DNA of 8,881 bases from Methanomassiliicoccales archaeon (GTDB lineage: Archaea > Thermoplasmatota > Thermoplasmata > Sysuiplasmatales > Sysuiplasmataceae): the NCBI GenBank assembly GCA_027365715.1, contig DAHXLZ010000205.1, positions 1 through 8,881 on the forward strand, given 5' to 3'. A program made the position numbers and the translations under genes. The notes beneath the pieces were generated by a model. It was not told where the DNA came from, ran no database searches, and was given only the letters and a program-made list of their open reading frames with translations. This document shows positions 1 to 6,529 of this stretch, piece by piece. The stretch's first letter is position 1; each line of letters opens with the position of its first letter.

Positions 1-659
1 GCGGACGGGCTGACGAATTTCATGTGCACATACATATCCGCGTGCCCCAGGCCACACAACTCGGTACAGAATGCCGTATAAGTACCCTGCTGGTACACAT
101 CGGTCCAGGCTGAGGTCCATACGCCGGGGAAAGCGTCAATCTTGACTTTGAATGTCGGTATGGAGAACTCGTGCATCACATCAAGACTCGTGACTCTGAA
201 TATAATTGTGGTGTTAACCGGAAATTCAGCAGTGTAATTGTTTATCGTGGCCGCGCCGGTAACATTGTAACCGTTCGGGTACCTGAATGTCCATGTCCAC
301 TGAGCTGCGAAAACGTCTATTGTGATCGAGTTTACGACACGCGATGGAGCCTGTCTGACGTAGTATGTGGATGGTAGCGAGTAGGCGAAAAGCCCGAAGA
401 AGACAACAACCAGGAATATCACCAGAAATGCTATATTTCTTGGCCTCCCGCGCGTAGCTGACGGAATAATGCCCGGTTTAATGTGATTGATGACCTCTCT
501 GCCGGCTTTTTCCCTTGTCGATATTACAAGGTAGAGTATCCATGCGATAAAAAACCCGCTGAATATCACAGCGAGTACCAAGTAGATATTGAATAGTCTC
601 CACCAGACAGCCGAAGTCGCGGATGTCGTGGCAGAAAGGATCAGCTTCGAAATCAGCAT
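1..659 (-). CDS. coxB: Cytochrome c oxidase subunit II (CuA subunit), 3' end beyond the window
   Basis: Electron-entry subunit of a heme-copper terminal oxidase. It passes electrons from an external donor through the binuclear CuA centre to subunit I. The 219 visible residues show two membrane helices (about 22-46 and 76-98) followed by an extracytoplasmic cupredoxin domain. All CuA ligands are visible: H163 (in VMHEFSIP), then C198, E200, C202, H206 and M209 in the motif FCTELCGLGHADM. The aromatic run QWTW (120-123) matches the family's electron-entry patch. I chose the ATG at 659 because AGGTG (669-673) lies 9 bases upstream and the ATG overlaps the stop of the preceding small gene (TGATG). 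An in-frame GTG at 671 is possible but lies inside that AGGTG. Only the last part of the protein should be missing, since the CuA motif is near the C-terminus in this family. Identification is secure. Confidence 0.93.
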   Translation of the reverse strand, partial: MLISKLILSATTSATSAVWWRLFNIYLVLAVIFSGFFIAWILYLVISTREKAGREVINHIKPGIIPSATRGRPRNIAFLVIFLVVVFFGLFAYSLPSTYYVRQAPSRVVNSITIDVFAAQWTWTFRYPNGYNVTGAATINNYTAEFPVNTTIIFRVTSLDVMHEFSIPTFKVKIDAFPGVWTSAWTDVYQQGTYTAFCTELCGLGHADMYVHMKFVSPS

Positions 660-835
660 CAGTGAATCCACCTTCCCATGTAAAGATTCAGGAACCACCA
701 GATGCCGATTGTTATTGTGAAAACTATGAGCAGCAATATCACCAGATTGTCTGAAATTTCAAAGGGCCGGTGACCGGCATCATCTTCCATCCCATTCTCA
801 TTTTCCATCGATCCAATTGATTTCTGTTCAGCCAA
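659..835 (-). CDS. Small single-helix membrane protein between coxAC and coxB; candidate oxidase small subunit
   Basis: A 58-residue reading frame fills the space between coxAC and coxB. It has an acidic, polar N-terminal part (about residues 1-29, with ENENGMEDD) and one strongly hydrophobic helix (about 30-52, NLVILLLIVFTITIGIWWFL), then a short tail ending in GRWIH. Its stop TGA overlaps the coxB ATG. The TTG at 835 is preferred because GGGGGCG lies 6 bases upstream, partly within the coxAC stop. The alternative ATG at 808 would give 49 residues and has no clear ribosome binding site. I recognise no family. Many heme-copper oxidases carry a small one-helix subunit (subunit IV-like or IIa-like), and position and topology suggest such a role here, but that is inference. 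The product is too short for many annotation pipelines. Confidence 0.7.
   Translation of the reverse strand: MAEQKSIGSMENENGMEDDAGHRPFEISDNLVILLLIVFTITIGIWWFLNLYMGRWIH
668..676 (-). promoter_or_regulatory. Ribosome binding site of coxB
   Basis: GGAAGGTGG on the minus strand resembles the archaeal consensus GGAGGTGAT. It leaves 8-9 bases before the ATG at 659, which favours that start over the GTG at 671. The site lies inside the last codons of the upstream small gene, so translation of the two may be coupled. Confidence 0.6.
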
Positions 836-841
836 ACATTT

Positions 842-848
842 CGCCCCC
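842..848 (-). promoter_or_regulatory. Ribosome binding site supporting a TTG start
   Basis: GGGGGCG on the minus strand overlaps the last base of the coxAC stop codon and lies 6 bases before the TTG at 835. It is not a perfect match to GGAGGTG, but it is the only purine-rich site near either candidate start of the small gene. Confidence 0.4.
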
Positions 849-3268
849 TATGCCATCGCAAACGTCCCGGTCAGCAGGATTCCAGCGATTGCTACAAGAC
901 TCCAGAAATAGAACAGCGCTGCTATGCTCGGTGCGTTCTTTTTGCTTGTGAGTTGTCCGTTTAACCCTTTTATCAGAAAATATATCAGCAAAGCCATAGC
1001 GGCAACGATGTGCATCATGTGAACTATGCCTGCATCGTAGAACACAGACAATAATGGGCTTTTTGCTATATTGGAAATACCGTTGCCGGATGATGCCAGC
1101 TGCATCCAGCTGGAAAGAGTTGCCCCTATATACACCAGCACTAAAATTATCGTGAGCACCAGACCACTGACGGTTAAGTCGTGATTATTGGTTCTGACGC
1201 CACAATAGGCTGCATACAGACTGATGATGCTGCCAGCAAGCACAGCCGCGCTCACTCCAAAGGTCGTCACACTTTCAAGAGGAACAGGCAGCGGCACGTG
1301 GAAATACGGTGATTGCCACATTACAAATAATGCAGCACCCAGAATAGCGAAAAACACAAACATGTCTCCTGTGATGAATACCCACATGCCCAGTCTCCTG
1401 CTGTCCATGTGCCTGAACGGCCATGTCTCTTTGTTCGGGTCGTCATCGCTTTCAACAATAGGGAAATAATCATGATAGTCGTCATTAAACCAGCCGAATA
1501 TAGCTATAGCGAATATCATCAGGCCGATACCAAGAATCATGTTGTCAGCACCGCCATAATATGAGTAAAGCGTCAGGCCAAAAAGGGCAACAAAAGCTCC
1601 GAGTGAAAGGACAAAAGGCCAGGGGCTGAGATGACCGCCTGCATGCTGTTCGTCGCTGGAATGTCCCTTGACTTCAGGCAAAATGAGCAACCTGTCGCCT
1701 TGAACCACGGGAGTTCCACTAAAATTAAACTCTGGCGGCGGCGTCGGGATCAGCCATTCGTATGACCACCCTCCCCATGGATTATCTCCTGCCGGCTTTC
1801 CGTACTTGACTGAGTATATCATATTGATAACGACAATCAGCTGGGCAAAACCGAAAAGGTAGGAACCCAGTGTTGCGACCTGATTCAGAGATGTGAATCC
1901 AAGACCAGCCGGATAAGTGTAATACCTTCTGGGCATGTTAATTAGTGCGAGCATGGGGAAATAAACCAGATTGAGTCCTATGAATGACGTCACGAAATGC
2001 AACCTCCCCAGCTTTTCACTGTACATTCTGCCAAACATCTTCGGAAACCAATAGTACAGGCCGGAGTATATTCCGAAGAGGATCGTGCCGGCAAAGATAT
2101 AATGGAAATGCCCGACAACAGGGTAGTTGCCGTTGAGTCCGGAATCCAGCGTAATGTTTGCAAGAAATATGCCGCTCGCTCCACCAATTATGAATGAAAT
2201 GACGCCTCCAACCGTGAAGAGGGCTGGCGTTTCTGGTCTGAACGTTCCATTTATCTTTGTTGTCAGTTCACCAAGAACCAGAACGCCTGCGGGAATTCCT
2301 ATTATCAGTGTATTGACGTTTGCAAAATTAAGCCAGAACAGGTTGGTTCCTGTCATGAACATGTGGTGCATGTATACCGTCAAACTCATGAGGGTCTCAA
2401 TCGCGAATGCACCAATCATCAGTTTCTTGGTGTAAATTGGCATTCCCGAGAATATGCTGGAAACATCGTACATTATGCCAAGAGCTGGCAAAAACACTAT
2501 GTAGACTTCAGGATGTCCGAAAAACCAGAAGAGGTGCTGCCAGAGCAGAGCGCCGCCAACAGGCGACGAAAGAACAGAAGCACCAATAACACGACCAATG
2601 AACAGAAGCCCGAGATCAAGAGCAAAGATTGGGAACGCCATCCACATCATCATAATCGTGAACATTATGGAAATTGTAAACATCGGCAAGTCTATCCAAC
2701 GGTACCCTTTTGCTCTCTTCAAAGCTATTGTAACTGCAAAGTTGACTGTGCTGATGATGACAGAAACCGATAGAACAATAAGCGCGAGTATTGCAGCATT
2801 CTCTCCTGCCTGGGGCGAATATTGTATCTGATTCAGTGGCTGGTAAATCGTCCATCCGCCGGCGATGTTTCCTCCGGGCATGGCGTACCCGGTCAGGAAA
2901 AGAATGCCGGCGAACAGATACAGCCAGTAACTCAGTGCGTTCAACCTGGGAAAGGCCATATCCTTGGCACCAATCTGGATTGGAACAACATAGTTTGCAA
3001 ATGAGAATGCAAACGCACTGATGAAAAAGAAGACCATCAGCAGCCCGTGAGTAGTAACGAGCTGATTGTAGTAATATGCATTAACAAAATCATTATTGGG
3101 TACGTACAGCTGCGTTCTCATCACAAGTGCCAGCGAACCGGCGAAGAAAAAGAAGCCGAGCGATGTTATCAGATACAATATTCCTATGTCTTTATGATTT
3201 GTAGTGAACAGCCATCTTCTCAACTGAGCCTTTACCCGTGATGTGTTACCCTCGGTGCCGTACCCCAT
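848..3268 (-). CDS. coxAC: Fused cytochrome c oxidase subunit I + III
   Basis: Catalytic core of an aa3-like heme-copper oxidase: reduces O2 to water and pumps protons. Residue numbers are from the ATG at 3268 (806 residues); a TTG one codon upstream is also possible. Subunit I occupies about 1-540. It has heme ligands H74, H387 and H389 (GHFHY), CuB ligands H252, H301 and H302, the cross-linking Y256 in GHPEVY, and the heme-propionate arginines in MPRRY. The D-channel residues D103 (GAKDMAFPR) and E254 are present, as in A1-type oxidases. The position of the K-channel lysine is L330. From about 547 a subunit III domain follows: SPWPF and seven predicted helices, including WVFITGDMFVFF, where the usual SEVMFF glutamate is Asp. 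The I-III fusion is known in other prokaryotic oxidases. It is first in an operon with the small gene and coxB. Identification is certain. Confidence 0.97.
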   Translation of the reverse strand: MGYGTEGNTSRVKAQLRRWLFTTNHKDIGILYLITSLGFFFFAGSLALVMRTQLYVPNNDFVNAYYYNQLVTTHGLLMVFFFISAFAFSFANYVVPIQIGAKDMAFPRLNALSYWLYLFAGILFLTGYAMPGGNIAGGWTIYQPLNQIQYSPQAGENAAILALIVLSVSVIISTVNFAVTIALKRAKGYRWIDLPMFTISIMFTIMMMWMAFPIFALDLGLLFIGRVIGASVLSSPVGGALLWQHLFWFFGHPEVYIVFLPALGIMYDVSSIFSGMPIYTKKLMIGAFAIETLMSLTVYMHHMFMTGTNLFWLNFANVNTLIIGIPAGVLVLGELTTKINGTFRPETPALFTVGGVISFIIGGASGIFLANITLDSGLNGNYPVVGHFHYIFAGTILFGIYSGLYYWFPKMFGRMYSEKLGRLHFVTSFIGLNLVYFPMLALINMPRRYYTYPAGLGFTSLNQVATLGSYLFGFAQLIVVINMIYSVKYGKPAGDNPWGGWSYEWLIPTPPPEFNFSGTPVVQGDRLLILPEVKGHSSDEQHAGGHLSPWPFVLSLGAFVALFGLTLYSYYGGADNMILGIGLMIFAIAIFGWFNDDYHDYFPIVESDDDPNKETWPFRHMDSRRLGMWVFITGDMFVFFAILGAALFVMWQSPYFHVPLPVPLESVTTFGVSAAVLAGSIISLYAAYCGVRTNNHDLTVSGLVLTIILVLVYIGATLSSWMQLASSGNGISNIAKSPLLSVFYDAGIVHMMHIVAAMALLIYFLIKGLNGQLTSKKNAPSIAALFYFWSLVAIAGILLTGTFAMA

Positions 3269-3288
3269 CAATTTCTCTGTTCCCCTGT

Positions 3289-3297
3289 TATAATTAC
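3289..3297 (-). promoter_or_regulatory. Candidate TATA box for the coxAC operon
   Basis: TAATTATAA on the minus strand is centred about 25 bases upstream of the coxAC ATG, which would give a nearly leaderless transcript. That spacing resembles the TATA candidates of tatC and of the 8695 gene. A competing element, TTTTTATC at 3349-3356 on the same strand, would instead give a leader of about 60 bases. The sequence alone does not decide between them. Confidence 0.4.
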
Positions 3298-3321
3298 CCG
3301 GTTGCTCCCTCTGTTTTCAAA

Positions 3322-3339
3322 GGTTGAATTTCCTCAACC
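3322..3339. repeat. Inverted repeat upstream of coxAC
   Basis: GGTTGA and TCAACC are perfect 6-base arms around the 6-base centre ATTTCC. The repeat lies between the two candidate TATA boxes of the oxidase operon. It could be an operator, or a leader hairpin if the distal promoter is used. Arms this short can occur by chance. Confidence 0.35.
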
Positions 3340-3420
3340 GCCATATAGGATAAAAACTTTGTTGAAACCTGTAGACAGAGAGACGTTATTTGCATCAGCT
3401 CCGGGATTTGATGCCGTGCA

Positions 3421-3440
3421 ATCGCAATCGCAAGTGCGAT
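3421..3440. repeat. ATCGCA direct repeat with inverted copy
   Basis: ATCGCA occurs twice in tandem (3421-3426, 3427-3432), and its exact reverse complement TGCGAT follows after two bases (3435-3440). The cluster sits near the middle of the divergent region and might bind a regulator of both units. Function is unproven. Confidence 0.35.
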
Positions 3441-3559
3441 GAAATCTTATCAGATAACGGTTCATCGATTCGACGCAGTATTGCAAACCCGCACTTTGCC
3501 TCCCGGCCCGGAAAACGATTCACTCCCTCCTCCCTTGCCAAATCGCTGTATTCCGAACA

Positions 3560-3569
3560 CTTTTTATTC
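3560..3569 (+). promoter_or_regulatory. Candidate TATA box for the iron-sulfur gene cluster
   Basis: CTTTTTATTC resembles the CTTTTTATCG element upstream of the 8695 gene. Transcription would begin near 3590 and leave a leader of about 55 bases, consistent with the clear ribosome binding site before the start at 3646. Confidence 0.4.
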
Positions 3570-3633
3570 ATGGTGTTTAACAAATTATGTCGTCGATTCA
3601 GCGAGCGTTAAGCTTATCAGAAAGCACCAGAAT

Positions 3634-3638
3634 GGTGA
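3634..3638 (+). promoter_or_regulatory. Ribosome binding site fixing the start at 3646
   Basis: GGTGA matches the core of the archaeal consensus and lies 7 bases before the ATG at 3646. The open frame extends upstream to an ATG at 3439, but that extension has no such site and is not membrane-like. The site therefore decides the start. Confidence 0.65.
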
Positions 3639-3645
3639 AACAATC

Positions 3646-5721
3646 ATGTTTGAGCCAATTCTGTTTCCGATAGCATCATTCATGGTGTTATTCATCGCAG
3701 CAACTGTGAAATGGTCTTCAAGAATGATGGAACGTGTGGGCTTCTCTTTTGTACTGTTCGTCTTAAGCATGATGGCGGCCATGATTGGCAGTGTTGCGGT
3801 ATACTTCAATAGCCCGGGTATTGCATCGGTAGAATTTGCCGCATCTCTGAATTTTTCCGTCATGATGGCGGGAATCGGCGCCATTTTTTATTCGTTCGTT
3901 ACGTTTAAAGGCGGAACTCCTCCAGCGTCGGGTAACAGCGGCAGTTTATGGACATCGTGGTGGCCGTTATCGGCATACAGGTCAGCGGTAATCGCCCTTG
4001 TCCTCCTTAATGAGATCCTGATGGGATGGGGATTCTTGTTAATCTCCGGATTTGGGGCGGCAGAAGCACACTCGATAAACATGTCCTCATTCGTCCGGCT
4101 TCTGGATGTTTCGGTAAATTCTTACTGGTTTACTTTTACGATGTCGGCGGAAATGATAATTTCACTCATCTATTTCAGAAAACGGCTGCCTGCAGTAATG
4201 AAAACCATCGTGGCGATTCAAGCGGTTATCATGGCCCTGCTTCCCACCGCGCTCGCACCGTTTAACGGAAGTGAAGTTGGAGTGTATGCAGGGAGTGTTG
4301 CGATGATTGTCCTTTTCATCTATCTCTTCGACGCACTCTATAAAATCAGAGATCTGGAAATTGCTGTTTCCAATTACATAATTCGCCTGCTCAGTGTTTA
4401 TGTGCTGATGATGGCCGCACTTGTCTACTGGTCAGCCGGTGGGAGTTTGCTTCCACTTTCGATTTCGCTGATTGTTGAAATGGTCCTCTATTTCAATGCC
4501 ATTCTTAACACTGGTGCCTTTGCCCAAAAGAGGGTAAAAACATGGCTGAAGCATCCTGTCTGGACGTTCGCACTGATAAGCCTGATTTTTGCAGGCGAAT
4601 ACTTCATGTCAGCTTTGCTGGATATTGAATTCTACGGCATACGCTTTCTCTCCAGCCTGCACACAGCAGCAATTGGAACGGCTGTCCTGTCTGCCATTCC
4701 TGCTGCCCTGTTTGACTTCATACAGTATGTTGGCCTGATAACCGGTTCAGTATGGTTTTATATCATGATGGGAGCCGAAATGGGCACGCTCGTCATATTT
4801 CAGATAAAGAAGGTAAGACAGTTTGAGACAAAAATCAGACTCGCACTTGTGGTCATTGCATATTCAATATACAGCGTTCTGATTCCATTTTTTTTGTTTC
4901 CTCAACCCGGGTTGTCCCACATTCCGTTCCTTGGATGGAGCATGGGAGTGGGGACATCCGGAGCGTTTGCTCCTGCACTCCTAATTGCTATTGCCGGAAC
5001 TTATCTTATCAGTGGCATACTTTCATTTCTCTTCGGCGGAAGACAGGTCTGTTCAACGTTCTGCACAGCAGCACTGATGTACCAGGGCACATTTTACGAT
5101 TCGATGAAGGAATTCAACAAGTCTTCACCACTTGCCAGGAAGATACACAAAAATATGATGTCGAAACTTTACGTAGTTACAGCTTCAATCGTCTGGTCTT
5201 CCATTTTCATTGCGATCCTGATCTCATACCTTACATCGACAGGTGTGTTGCATGTGAGTTTTTACGGTGTCGATCCCCTGGCATTTGCGTACGTCTTCTA
5301 TTTCAATTTCCTGTGGTATGTAATATTTATCTCAATACCTTTTGTCGGCACTTACGGTTGTGTATCTACCGGTGTCTGTCACTGGGGAATGTTCAATCAG
5401 TTCATTGGGAGACTGGGATTCTGGAGAATCAGGGTGAGAAATCCCACAGAATGCGTAACATGCAGGACAAAGGACTGTGTAAGCGCATGCCCCGTTGGTC
5501 TTACAGCAATGCCCGGCAATTTCATCAAGAGTGGCGAATTCAGAAGCTACAAGTGCATAGGTGTCGGCGAATGTGCTTCAGCGTGTCCTGTCGATAATAT
5601 CTTCTTCTACGATGCAAGAAACTGGTTCGGAGACAGGCTCAGGATGAGGCATTCGGCAAAGGCTCAGGATTCGCTTCTGAAAATAAGGGAAAAAGGGATC
5701 GAAAATGATGAGCGCAATTAA
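3646..5721 (+). CDS. Large polytopic membrane protein with C-terminal ferredoxin-like iron-sulfur domain (NapH/NosR-like Cys pairs)
   Basis: Probable membrane electron-transfer protein; its precise reaction is unknown. Of 691 residues, roughly the first 595 form more than ten hydrophobic helices and the last 95 are soluble. The C-terminal domain has two Cys motifs: C603-x2-C606-x4-C611-x3-C615-P, and C637-x5-C643-x3-C647-P. In the second, V640 occupies the place of the usual second Cys. Two more Cys pairs flank late helices: C469/C473 (CSTFC) and C572/C578 (CVSTGVC). They recall the membrane Cys motifs of NapH/NosR/RdxA-type proteins, though the match is loose. The helical part contains a partial duplication: E123 with AEM at 168-170, and E318 with AEM at 377-379. 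It is first of a membrane-protein cluster divergent from the cytochrome oxidase, and its end overlaps the next gene by 17 bases. The CDS and iron-sulfur domain are secure; the role in respiration or cofactor assembly is inferred. Confidence 0.9.
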   Translation: MFEPILFPIASFMVLFIAATVKWSSRMMERVGFSFVLFVLSMMAAMIGSVAVYFNSPGIASVEFAASLNFSVMMAGIGAIFYSFVTFKGGTPPASGNSGSLWTSWWPLSAYRSAVIALVLLNEILMGWGFLLISGFGAAEAHSINMSSFVRLLDVSVNSYWFTFTMSAEMIISLIYFRKRLPAVMKTIVAIQAVIMALLPTALAPFNGSEVGVYAGSVAMIVLFIYLFDALYKIRDLEIAVSNYIIRLLSVYVLMMAALVYWSAGGSLLPLSISLIVEMVLYFNAILNTGAFAQKRVKTWLKHPVWTFALISLIFAGEYFMSALLDIEFYGIRFLSSLHTAAIGTAVLSAIPAALFDFIQYVGLITGSVWFYIMMGAEMGTLVIFQIKKVRQFETKIRLALVVIAYSIYSVLIPFFLFPQPGLSHIPFLGWSMGVGTSGAFAPALLIAIAGTYLISGILSFLFGGRQVCSTFCTAALMYQGTFYDSMKEFNKSSPLARKIHKNMMSKLYVVTASIVWSSIFIAILISYLTSTGVLHVSFYGVDPLAFAYVFYFNFLWYVIFISIPFVGTYGCVSTGVCHWGMFNQFIGRLGFWRIRVRNPTECVTCRTKDCVSACPVGLTAMPGNFIKSGEFRSYKCIGVGECASACPVDNIFFYDARNWFGDRLRMRHSAKAQDSLLKIREKGIENDERN

Positions 5722-6529
5722 GGAAGCTGGTAAAGCGGACAATTCAAAACTCATAGCGATGGCTACTCTCATTCTCTTATCGATACTGGCATACTGGTTC
5801 GTAACACTGCTGATAGTTCCGGGCAATTCGCAAGCCAGTTATGCACCGCTTTTGCTCTCCTCAATTATTGCAATAGTCTTCTGGGCTCTGATCTTACTCG
5901 CTGTTTTTGGATTTGTATTGAAGAATGTTGTCATGGAATTCTCAGGTATCATGAAAGAGAGGCTGTGGGCCAAAATTCTCTTCCCTCTTTACCTGTTTGT
6001 CCATTTAATTGTGTATGGCATAGTTCTGGAAAAGATACTTGTTATTGTATTTGGGCCGCCTGATTACTCCGTGGGTCGGACAATTTTTGTCCAGTTGGGC
6101 GGCGCTTTTTATCCTCACACACCGCTCAATGCGCTTATTCAACTGACATTGAATCCGAGCGTGGTCATATTCCTGCCACCATTTTACGGTCTTGAACTGA
6201 CACTGTTTTCATTTAGCTCCGCAACAATAATCGCGACGCTTATCGTAGTTCACCTCGATAGACTGATGCACAATGCCAAACTCATCAGAAGGGCCGGCGG
6301 CTCTGTCATTTACCCTTTGATAGGCATTGTAGGTGGCGCATCCTGCTGCATTTCGCTTCCCGGACTTTTCCTTGATTTCACGCCACTGGCATATTCAATT
6401 CTACTGATTTCATTCTGGGTCGACGTACTGAATGTGCTCTATTATCTGCTGCCTATTTCTGTAATTGTGTTTCTCGCTGCCGGCTTGAAACCGTTTGCCT
6501 CATTGTCGAATTCGGTTTGCGTGAAATAA
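5705..6529 (+). CDS. Polytopic membrane protein of unknown function with an intramembrane Cys-Cys pair
   Basis: The product has 274 residues and about six or seven hydrophobic helices (roughly 18-39, 46-72, 86-116, 152-183, 201-223, 227-262). I do not recognise its family. The most distinctive feature is C214-C215 with P219 in a helix (IGIVGGASCCISLPGLF). It resembles the G-x-x-x-S-C-C-x-x-x-P pattern of the first helix of mercuric transporter MerT, where vicinal Cys bind metal; this similarity is local and may be convergent. The gene starts 17 bases before the end of the iron-sulfur gene, with GGGA six bases upstream of the ATG at 5705. A second ATG follows immediately at 5708. The overlap implies co-translation with, and a role linked to, the iron-sulfur protein. 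Handling of copper or another thiophilic metal for the oxidase is a plausible guess only. Confidence 0.85.
   Translation: MMSAIKEAGKADNSKLIAMATLILLSILAYWFVTLLIVPGNSQASYAPLLLSSIIAIVFWALILLAVFGFVLKNVVMEFSGIMKERLWAKILFPLYLFVHLIVYGIVLEKILVIVFGPPDYSVGRTIFVQLGGAFYPHTPLNALIQLTLNPSVVIFLPPFYGLELTLFSFSSATIIATLIVVHLDRLMHNAKLIRRAGGSVIYPLIGIVGGASCCISLPGLFLDFTPLAYSILLISFWVDVLNVLYYLLPISVIVFLAAGLKPFASLSNSVCVK

Larger units (their letters stand above)
3269..3645. promoter_or_regulatory. Divergent intergenic region between the coxAC operon and the iron-sulfur gene cluster
   Basis: These 377 bases hold no convincing gene. From left to right: a minus-strand TATA candidate (3289-3297), an inverted repeat (3322-3339), a second minus-strand TATA candidate reading TTTTTATC (3349-3356), an ATCGCA repeat with an inverted partner (3421-3440), a TTATC-A-GATAA palindrome (3447-3457), a plus-strand TATA candidate (3560-3569), and a ribosome binding site (3634-3638). 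The arrangement suggests that the two transcription units diverge from here and might be regulated together. No transcription data support this. The reading frames that cross the region have unremarkable, non-homologous-looking translations. Confidence 0.6.

Noticed and set aside
3395..3583. 62-residue minus-strand frame in the divergent intergenic region
   Set aside because: No ribosome binding site, no recognisable family, and it lies upstream of both coxAC TATA candidates; it overlaps another open frame on the opposite strand, as chance frames do.
3439..3645. N-terminal extension of the iron-sulfur protein frame from an upstream ATG
   Set aside because: The translation is polar and proline-rich, unlike a membrane protein start; GGTGA sits 7 bases before the ATG at 3646, which begins directly with a hydrophobic helix; the extension also covers the promoter candidates.
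4935..5597. 220-residue Cys-rich frame on the plus strand
   Set aside because: It is a second-frame reading inside the iron-sulfur gene; its Cys and His richness comes from frame-shifted codons, and the overlapping frame has clear helices and ferredoxin motifs.
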